This document shows, piece by piece, positions 54,501 through 64,000 of a DNA stretch of 64,000 nt. Numbering within the stretch: the first letter of the stretch is position 1; each line of letters opens with the position of its first letter. This DNA comes from Anisakis pegreffii. Its lineage: Eukaryota; Nematoda; Chromadorea; Rhabditida; Anisakidae. Position numbers and translations under genes: made by a program. The stretch lies in assembly GCA_035041965.1 (NCBI GenBank), contig JAPYMA010000958.1, positions 84,678-148,677 on the forward strand, given 5' to 3'. Under the pieces are notes generated by a model. It made no database searches. It was not told the origin of the DNA and worked only from the letters and a program-made list of their open reading frames with translations.

Positions 54501-57500
54501 ACTCTTATAACTTGAACGGATACACCACTTGACTATTGTTACTGTATTCACTGGAACATTAATTATTATCAACAGTTCATCATGGCAGCAAAGTACTGAA
54601 ATGAACCGCTTTCCGCTCGTGTCTTACTCTAAATGAATTCAAAACTGAATATATAATCGCATGTAGCATTATATATAAATATTATACAGATGACTTTTTA
54701 TGCTTTATAGGGGAAGTTCATGCTCTCAATAGTAATACCAAATAATCACATAAAAATAATGGCAATAGAAAAAAATGACATCAGTGACAACATCGGCATG
54801 ACAATAATGAGTATATCAAATACTTATGTCGATTCAATCGCGGATATGCGAAAAAATGACTCGATAAGGATTCACTTTCATGGATAAAGTTTTACGGAAA
54901 GCAACTTTAATCAGTATGTGATAAACAGTTAAGAAACGAAAAAAGTGAATCACGCACATTAAAGAGCATTCAGTGAAGGAATTAATTGAAAACTTCTACG
55001 GTTTGTTGCGCAGAAAGAAACACTCAAATACAAATACTCAAATCGCAGACGAATGACGAAAACAGTGTGCTACGAGTCTCAAAAAATCAGCGTTCAAGCA
55101 TGAATGTTTGACTGTTGGATTAGGCTTAAATTCAGGCGTATGATCAATTTCAGCTAATGTCCAGATTATGGTTTAGATGTGAATGAACGAACACCATGTG
55201 ACCGGAAAATATGTGATGAAAATGCGTGTGACCGAAAAAAAACAAACAAATTAACAGTTCCTTCAGTAGTCTTGACTGAAATACAATCAAAAAGAAATGA
55301 TGACTGTTGACTGTGAGAAGCAATACGAACGAAATACGATTACAATAAAACGACTTCAATAAATTAAAATTTTAATCATTCATCCCTCCACGAGCACTGA
55401 TCACATTTCAAGACAATCATGTTCAGACAGACACTTGAGAATAAACTTCGTTTGGCTGCCTTCTCCCTACGATTGCTCACTGATAAATTTTGTTTGTGTC
55501 GAAACTGCATATCACATCGAAGTTCGACAAAAATCTCAATCATTTCACAACTAAAACGAATTTAACCAAACTGTGATTGACGCATTCCTGTAAGTGATGA
55601 ACAGAATTCGCCAAACATCAAACTTTTCTCCAATGAAATAATTGGAAAAGTTTTGAGGATATTTTTCCGACTCAGATGAGCAAAAAACGAAAACGATTAA
55701 GCAATTGAAAAAAGATCGAATTATGGGGTGTTGAATGACACATCTGAGATCTATTATTATTATTATCATTATCATTATTATCATTACTATTATTATTACC
55801 ATTATTATTATTATTATAACCTAAATATAAAACTGACGACTGTATACACGATGAAAAAAGAAAAATGATGAACGAACATGTAAGAATCGAATGAAGAATA
55901 CTCATTGCGATTATCGCATAACGCGACTCTATATCACAGCATTTTTTTGCAGTAATCACGGAGACTATTATAAGAAAAGCGATCTTAATCTTCATGGCAG
56001 AAGTATTGCTTTATACATAGATGAGACACGACGACAAAGACGTTACAAGAGAACTTCACTTGTTATAATCGCGCTATTCAATTATTTCTGAAAATTTTCT
56101 GAGTAATGGAATATGGAACATCATCGAACCTGCGAAATCCTCCTCTCGAACAGCCGTCGTTGTGAAACGTGATGACATATGTGATGATTGTTTTGATGAA
56201 AGTGTATTGCCCAGTTCAGTTATTGTTGAACAATTTTTATCACGTTCTTTCTCTTCTCTAAAATGAGATGATTTAAACATAATAGAAATGAAAGTCAACC
56301 GATTTCTCGTCGAGAAAGTATTTCATGAAAACCTAACAGCACTTCTCAACCACAGAAACGATGTGGTTTTCTTCCGTAAACCACTCACGAATGATAACAT
56401 AAATTGATTTAGTAATATTGGTTAGGTTTGCTCAATTATTAAGCATTTTGCGAGACTCACAAGAAAAAAGACTGCCTGTTATGATGACTTCCGCATATTA
56501 TGATGTAAAATAAATGATAAGACAAATCAAAAATTTCAGACCATATTATTTACCAATCAAAATGGTATGGAAATTTTAACACATGAAATCTCAGCATATT
56601 TAGCGCTTTGCGCAAATTTCCGCATGTTATGATACAATTCATCGTTATGAGATTTATTACTGGCTAATTCCAATTTAAGAAATTCAACAAACTGGATCAC
56701 TCAACGAAAAAGCGATTTATGAAGACGACGCAAGGGTGAAAAAAGACAAAGCAGTAGCATGTAATTTAAAATTCAAATTGAAATCTTATTGGATTGTTAT
56801 TTTGCGAAGAACAATGCGCACATGATAGCAAATCCTCAACAAGAATCATATCAATAACGTATGTTCGTTACACAAAAGAACTTTTCTTCTTTTCAGCAAA
56901 ATTTCATCTGAAGTCAATATTTATTATTACCAAATTTGTCATCACCAAAAACAAAGGGACACATTCATTGATGGATTTGTCATTACTAAAAGGTATTTCT
57001 TCGCAATCCAAACTGACACATTCTTTATGCATATTCACATCATTGAATGAACTGTGAGAGCATATTTTTGAATTATTTATCGAGAATTTCAGAAAAAAAC
57101 CATTCGTTCGCTTATGCAAAACTGGATTCAGCACTACAAAGATACTCCATCTATGCGATAAAATATAAACCCATGAAAAACAAAAACACATTATGCGCTG
57201 TTTGTTCAGAAATTGAATCGACACTTGTAAACAAGCCAAAGATTATCGCAAACAATTCAACAACAAAGCATCAAGCTTCACAATCCGTAACAGCTGTTAT
57301 CGCCTGCATTGTTGCGTTTATAACCAATTAACTAATTCGGGCTAGAATCTCTGCATGTTTACCACCCAAGTAAATGTAGTTGTCTATTGCTCCACATTCT
57401 CACGCTTACAGCTTTTCGTGAAAGAAGAATGCAAGCTATAGCGAAGTCGCTTCGAAACGTCACTTGTAAGGACCGTTGATATGAGTTTTAGTGTGAAATC

Positions 57501-59656
57501 GATCAAAATAAGTGATAAACGGAATTTGTAAATAAATCAAATGGTGCGAGACATATTTTCAACACCTTATTATTACCAAATTTGGCATTACCAAAAACAA
57601 ACTCTACACTCACTCGCTGCTGTGTCCAATTTTTTTGAAACATTAAGTTTTTGGATAAGCCAACGATGAGACTAATTGTAAGAAAAGACGAGAAAGAACA
57701 TGGTTTATTTATTTATTTGTTCATTAAAGTAATACTGCATTTTAATTTTGCGCGAATTATCGACAAGAAAATTTAGTTCTGTATTAACAAGTCCAAATTT
57801 CATTCGAGTTCCTCGGAAAGTGATAATACAGGAAAAGGATAGGAAAAAAATAAACAAAAAAAGATGAAAAAGGAAAAAATAATTGCAAAAGTTACCGAAG
57901 AATGTCATCTGCAATTGACTGCTCTTCTAAGTCCTTCGCATCCGGAAGAGTGGCACTTGGTGAAATGCTCGCTGATACAGATACACATCTTCAAAAGCCA
58001 AAAAACTGGTTTGTTCCATTCGATTGAAATTGAATTCAGCTTTACGATAACATTCTCAAGCACACAAAATCGTTAACATTTTCGCTGATTAATTGGCAGT
58101 TGCACTTAATCACGTTAACATGCTGCTCACACCACACTCATATTTTTAGTAGTTTTTGAAATGAAATTCATAAATGATATTTTTTCACAGACAATAAATT
58201 CAAACATCATTAATCGAATTCAAATTCAGTATATGCTTCAACAAATTCGGTTCAGTCTCTAACGTTATTCGTTGATTTCAAGAAATGATCGATGAAAACG
58301 AAATGTATTCACGACATAAAACAGCCCACTAAGAAATAAACTATTTATAAGGAATTTATTATTAATATGGTATTGTGATGTTAGGTTTTATCCGTTCACT
58401 GAGAGGAACATGTAGAAATTTGCATATTTTCTCTTACATCTGATCAAAGAGTTGATACAAGCGAACAGAAATTTGGGAAAAAGTCAACAAAAAAAGTGAT
58501 ACAACATCAATCAATTGCATAGAAAAAAGTAATAAGTGAGATTAATGAAAATTAGAAGAATTTTGCCTCTGTAGTTACCTGGATTGAAGATTTGAATTAG
58601 AATTGCCATTTTGTGAGTGTTCCTTAAGATACTTAATAAACGATGATATTTGCTCAGAGACTGAATACGACAACGGTAAGAACGCAGACGGTGAACACAT
58701 GCCATAATGCAATGATCCCATCAACGGATTCTGTTCTCTTGATCTGATGAAGTCATCTTTCGAATAATCTTTCAACTGAGGTACTCTTAAATAAAAATAA
58801 CAATCAACAATAAATACGATGGTTATGATGCTTGATAATGACCTTAATAACCATCAGCATAATAATATCGATTATTGGCATCATACTTTGAATTACAACA
58901 GCGAATATTCGTCAGTTGAATCAGGTTTTTTGATGAATGTCATATTCAGCGAACAATAACGTTAATCAATTCACTCGATAATGCATCATGAGAGCAAAGA
59001 TGAATGAAATTTGAAAATAATACAAAAATATATCACAAATTGATTCAATTCTGACAGACGCCTAAATCATCCTTGAACTGCACACCTGTTCTCTTGTCGG
59101 ATCGACTCATTTTATTTTGTCAAATGATTTTTCAACAGTTCAATGGAAAACAACGTGATTAATCACGACTGTTTCAATCCTTCGTGTAACTTTGCAAAAT
59201 TACGACGCAATATGCTTGAATCATTGCTTAGAATTAGTGCTGCCAGAGCGAACTTGTTGCCTCCGAAGGCATTTCAATGAAAATTGAAAAGATTAACCTA
59301 TGGTACGAACAGTATGGTTGTATAGCCGAGTTGATATGAAGGGTCGTATCAGAATGATATTTGGATGAGAAACGATCGCACGCATTCGCTAGCGTTGTGG
59401 GTGTACTGTCAGCATCCTCTTTTGACTCATTCAAATACAAAAATTCGAGCAAGGTCAACGGCCGTTGGTCGCGATTCAAGGAATCTATGCTGCTCTGAAC
59501 TGAAAGCTGATTTTTGCTTTCGTTGCTGATGGTTGCTATCACTTCACTTTTAGAAAGAATGAAAATTCGCAGATTATCGACACCACAGTTGGATGGATCA
59601 GTGCTGAATATTGTTGAACGGGAAAGTATTCGAAGCTTAAGCGTAAGTATGAACAC
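48580..59656 (-). CDS. bpl-1: Biotin-protein ligase (holocarboxylase synthetase), 5' end inside the palindrome
   Basis: The enzyme makes biotinyl-5'-AMP and attaches biotin to carboxylases. Minus-strand exons (high to low): 59656-59298, 58785-58579, 56257-56130, 54404-54112, 53126-52961, 52883-52676, 52407-52225, 52025-51950, 51677-51454, 51195-51035, 50923-50846, 50336-50272, 50101-49941, 49883-49757, 49462 to about 49340, and 48748-48580. Most junction phases agree. The catalytic core is clear: KGKGRSGNQWLSP (the GRGRxGxxW biotinyl-adenylate loop), LRIKWPNDIYYGR, YKMGGLLVNAS, GAGLNVANSKPTVCINDMLP, and VHPDGNTFDMMKGLI at the end. The central part matches the animal-specific N-terminal domain (KPPTILVYTGD, FHLSKEALRDHPW, GKMIFICQNSLL). 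One or two short exons between 48749 and 49340 are unresolved. The initiator ATG was not found; the frame runs up to about 59656 and the true first exon may lie at or beyond the palindrome axis. Confidence 0.92.
55750..55817. repeat. ATT-rich trinucleotide microsatellite
   Basis: About 67 bp of ATT repeats interrupted by ATC and ACT units, in an intron of the biotin-protein ligase gene. Confidence 0.9.
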
Positions 59657-62600
59657 AACGCTAAAGCTTAAGCGAGAGCCTAGTTGTCAGCCTAAGATTA
59701 AGCCTAAAGTCTTCGTTTACGCCAGTTCGAATTGTTTAGCTGTCGATAGACATTTTTCCGCTGGATCCTGTTTGCGTGGAAAATTTGTTCGAAATTGATT
59801 GATAAGCCAATGTTGCTAGATCATATCTATAAGAAAAAATGATGCAAATATGTAAACGTGCGATTTACCGAGTATCGATCCCCGGTCGTTTCGACTATTC
59901 GAAGGAGACGTGAACAGATACTCAGGTAGTTGTATGGCTGAAAAAAAAAAATTGTTTTTGGGAAACAAAAAAAAAACAAAATAAACACTATGAATGGTGG
60001 TGAATCATTGAAGTTTGTTGGATAAAATACTCATATTGATTTTCATGAATGATAATGTCGAAAAAGAAACGTTTTAAGAATTGCTGAAAATTAAATTAGA
60101 AATAACTGGATTATACTGCATATTCGCTATAGAGTTTCCAACAAGAAATTTTACAACCTTCAATCAAATGACTGCTCTTAAAGGTATATGCTTTTAAAGA
60201 GTGGTTCAGGGAATGGATAAATATTTAAGACAACAACAACAGCGACGTTGATAGTTTATCTATTCTGGTTGAGGTATAGGTGTAGTGAGTAATCAATCAA
60301 TGCAGAGAATGAATAATTTCATTGATTTGATATATTATATTCTTATTAATTTGGTACTGATCCTTGCCAAGCTTGGCATAGGAGCTACCAAATTAATATG
60401 AATATAATATATCAAATCAATGAAATTATTCATTCTCTGCATTGATTGATTACTCACTACACCTATACCTCAACCAGGATAGATAAACTATCAACGTCGC
60501 TGTTGTTGTTGTCTTAAATATTTATCCATTCCCTGAACCACTCTTTAAAAGCATATACCTTTAAGAGCAGTCATTTGATTGAAGGTTGTAAAATTTCTTG
60601 TTGGAAACTCTATAGCGAATATGCAGTATAATCCAGTTATTTCTAATTTAATTTTCAGCAATTCTTAAAACGTTTCTTTTTCGACATTATCATTCATGAA
60701 AATCAATATGAGTATTTTATCCAACAAACTTCAATGATTCACCACCATTCATAGTGTTTATTTTGTTTTTTTTGTTTCCCAAAAACAATTTTATTTTTTT
60801 TCAGCCATACAACTACCTGAGTATCTGTTCACGTCTCCTTCGAATAGTCGAAACGACCGGGGATCGATACTCGGTAAATCGCACGTTTACATATTTGCAT
60901 CATTTTTTCTTATAGATATGATCTAGCAACATTGGCTTATCAATCAATTTCGAACAAATTTTCCACGCAAACAGGATCCAGCGGAAAAATGTCTATCGAC
61001 AGCTAAACAATTCGAACTGGCGTAAACGAAGACTTTAGGCTTAATCTTAGGCTGACAACTAGGCTCTCGCTTAAGCTTTAGCGTTGTGTTCATACTTACG
61101 CTTAAGCTTCGAATACTTTCCCGTTCAACAATATTCAGCACTGATCCATCCAACTGTGGTGTCGATAATCTGCGAATTTTCATTCTTTCTAAAAGTGAAG
61201 TGATAGCAACCATCAGCAACGAAAGCAAAAATCAGCTTTCAGTTCAGAGCAGCATAGATTCCTTGAATCGCGACCAACGGCCGTTGACCTTGCTCGAATT
61301 TTTGTATTTGAATGAGTCAAAAGAGGATGCTGACAGTACACCCACAACGCTAGCGAATGCGTGCGATCGTTTCTCATCCAAATATCATTCTGATACGACC
61401 CTTCATATCAACTCGGCTATACAACCATACTGTTCGTACCATAGGTTAATCTTTTCAATTTTCATTGAAATGCCTTCGGAGGCAACAAGTTCGCTCTGGC
61501 AGCACTAATTCTAAGCAATGATTCAAGCATATTGCGTCGTAATTTTGCAAAGTTACACGAAGGATTGAAACAGTCGTGATTAATCACGTTGTTTTCCATT
61601 GAACTGTTGAAAAATCATTTGACAAAATAAAATGAGTCGATCCGACAAGAGAACAGGTGTGCAGTTCAAGGATGATTTAGGCGTCTGTCAGAATTGAATC
61701 AATTTGTGATATATTTTTGTATTATTTTCAAATTTCATTCATCTTTGCTCTCATGATGCATTATCGAGTGAATTGATTAACGTTATTGTTCGCTGAATAT
61801 GACATTCATCAAAAAACCTGATTCAACTGACGAATATTCGCTGTTGTAATTCAAAGTATGATGCCAATAATCGATATTATTATGCTGATGGTTATTAAGG
61901 TCATTATCAAGCATCATAACCATCGTATTTATTGTTGATTGTTATTTTTATTTAAGAGTACCTCAGTTGAAAGATTATTCGAAAGATGACTTCATCAGAT
62001 CAAGAGAACAGAATCCGTTGATGGGATCATTGCATTATGGCATGTGTTCACCGTCTGCGTTCTTACCGTTGTCGTATTCAGTCTCTGAGCAAATATCATC
62101 GTTTATTAAGTATCTTAAGGAACACTCACAAAATGGCAATTCTAATTCAAATCTTCAATCCAGGTAACTACAGAGGCAAAATTCTTCTAATTTTCATTAA
62201 TCTCACTTATTACTTTTTTCTATGCAATTGATTGATGTTGTATCACTTTTTTTGTTGACTTTTTTCCCAAATTTCTGTTCGCTTGTATCAACTCTTTGAT
62301 CAGATGTAAGAGAAAATATGCAAATTTCTACATGTTCCTCTCAGTGAACGGATAAAACCTAACATCACAATACCATATTAATAATAAATTCCTTATAAAT
62401 AGTTTATTTCTTAGTGGGCTGTTTTATGTCGTGAATACATTTCGTTTTCATCGATCATTTCTTGAAATCAACGAATAACGTTAGAGACTGAACCGAATTT
62501 GTTGAAGCATATACTGAATTTGAATTCGATTAATGATGTTTGAATTTATTGTCTGTGAAAAAATATCATTTATGAATTTCATTTCAAAAACTACTAAAAA

Positions 62601-64000
62601 TATGAGTGTGGTGTGAGCAGCATGTTAACGTGATTAAGTGCAACTGCCAATTAATCAGCGAAAATGTTAACGATTTTGTGTGCTTGAGAATGTTATCGTA
62701 AAGCTGAATTCAATTTCAATCGAATGGAACAAACCAGTTTTTTGGCTTTTGAAGATGTGTATCTGTATCAGCGAGCATTTCACCAAGTGCCACTCTTCCG
62801 GATGCGAAGGACTTAGAAGAGCAGTCAATTGCAGATGACATTCTTCGGTAACTTTTGCAATTATTTTTTCCTTTTTCATCTTTTTTTGTTTATTTTTTTC
62901 CTATCCTTTTCCTGTATTATCACTTTCCGAGGAACTCGAATGAAATTTGGACTTGTTAATACAGAACTAAATTTTCTTGTCGATAATTCGCGCAAAATTA
63001 AAATGCAGTATTACTTTAATGAACAAATAAATAAATAAACCATGTTCTTTCTCGTCTTTTCTTACAATTAGTCTCATCGTTGGCTTATCCAAAAACTTAA
63101 TGTTTCAAAAAAATTGGACACAGCAGCGAGTGAGTGTAGAGTTTGTTTTTGGTAATGCCAAATTTGGTAATAATAAGGTGTTGAAAATATGTCTCGCACC
63201 ATTTGATTTATTTACAAATTCCGTTTATCACTTATTTTGATCGATTTCACACTAAAACTCATATCAACGGTCCTTACAAGTGACGTTTCGAAGCGACTTC
63301 GCTATAGCTTGCATTCTTCTTTCACGAAAAGCTGTAAGCGTGAGAATGTGGAGCAATAGACAACTACATTTACTTGGGTGGTAAACATGCAGAGATTCTA
63401 GCCCGAATTAGTTAATTGGTTATAAACGCAACAATGCAGGCGATAACAGCTGTTACGGATTGTGAAGCTTGATGCTTTGTTGTTGAATTGTTTGCGATAA
63501 TCTTTGGCTTGTTTACAAGTGTCGATTCAATTTCTGAACAAACAGCGCATAATGTGTTTTTGTTTTTCATGGGTTTATATTTTATCGCATAGATGGAGTA
63601 TCTTTGTAGTGCTGAATCCAGTTTTGCATAAGCGAACGAATGGTTTTTTTCTGAAATTCTCGATAAATAATTCAAAAATATGCTCTCACAGTTCATTCAA
63701 TGATGTGAATATGCATAAAGAATGTGTCAGTTTGGATTGCGAAGAAATACCTTTTAGTAATGACAAATCCATCAATGAATGTGTCCCTTTGTTTTTGGTG
63801 ATGACAAATTTGGTAATAATAAATATTGACTTCAGATGAAATTTTGCTGAAAAGAAGAAAAGTTCTTTTGTGTAACGAACATACGTTATTGATATGATTC
63901 TTGTTGAGGATTTGCTATCATGTGCGCATTGTTCTTCGCAAAATAACAATCCAATAAGATTTCAATTTGAATTTTAAATTACATGCTACTGCTTTGTCTT
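56743..64000. repeat. Giant inverted repeat (palindrome), arms of at least 3.6 kb, axis near 60371
   Basis: Positions x on the left pair with about 120742 - x on the right: 59234 with 61508, 58511 with 62231, 57705 with 63038 (sum 120743) and 56794 with 63949. Frames as long as 140 codons are identical between arms. I saw only homopolymer differences (the A-runs near 59942-59985 against 60775-60808) and a few substitutions close to the axis. The axis itself is TGCCAAGCTTGGCA (60365-60378), so there is almost no spacer. The right arm is still pairing at the last base of the window, so the full length is unknown. Confidence 0.95.
61086..62163 (+). pseudogene. Inverted duplicate of the 5' exons of biotin-protein ligase
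   Basis: Exact plus-strand copies of the two most 5' ligase exons seen: 61086-61444 (equal to 59656-59298) and 61957-62163 (equal to 58785-58579), with identical splice sites. The downstream exon at 56257 would pair with about 64485, outside the window, so this copy may be complete or truncated. It is head-to-head with the left copy, with the 5' ends meeting at the axis. Called a pseudogene only because completeness cannot be seen; it may be a working paralog or an assembly artefact. Confidence 0.6.

Noticed and set aside
59867..59931. tRNA-like hairpin (TACCTGAGTATC pairing with GATACTCGGTA, inner GGATCGATAC like a B box), mirrored at 60812-60876
   Set aside because: The outer stem needs a bulge, there is no clear D arm or anticodon arm and the length is short. 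At best a decayed tRNA-derived sequence.

Overview
The window is eukaryotic nuclear DNA: A+T-rich, with short exons split by GT-AG introns of roughly 50 to 900 bp. Protein similarity and style (chitin-binding CBM14 modules of the G-x-Y-x-x-G-C type, a C-terminally short M1 aminopeptidase, metazoan RPN5, RER1, eIF3 subunit L and biotin-protein ligase) point to a nematode, probably parasitic. The species cannot be named from this sequence alone. Gene calls were made by reading translations, matching conserved motifs and checking that exon phases join.

Layout. 578-2438 (-): 3' part of a chitin-binding protein with at least three CBM14 modules. 2831-5740: accessory block with a G+C-rich, intronless SF1 (UPF1/NAM7-like) helicase fragment interrupted by an in-frame TGA, then short repeats and an LTR-like remnant. 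6631-10729 (+): 26S proteasome lid subunit RPN5. 12984-15663 (+): RER1. 19123-24421 (+): eIF3 subunit L. 26784-34731 (+): membrane-anchored M1 aminopeptidase that stops before the usual C-terminal domain and has a 2.9-kb last intron full of diverged repeats. 35498-40063 (-): seven-finger C2H2 protein. 40234-44794: foldback-like element in which two inverted arrays of a 176-bp repeat flank an OTU-protease gene fragment. 48580-59656 (-): biotin-protein ligase (holocarboxylase synthetase). From about 56743 to the end of the window the sequence is one giant palindrome, axis near 60371, that repeats the 5' exons of this ligase in head-to-head orientation.

The conserved genes are ordinary housekeeping functions (protein turnover, ER retrieval, translation initiation, biotinylation). 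They share no pathway and no obvious operon. The unusual content is structural: two small hAT-type elements with target-site duplications, a third nested inverted-repeat element, the foldback element carrying an OTU fragment, several perfect hairpins, the degenerate repeat array inside the aminopeptidase gene, and the palindrome at the right end, which may be a real inverted duplication or an assembly fold-back.
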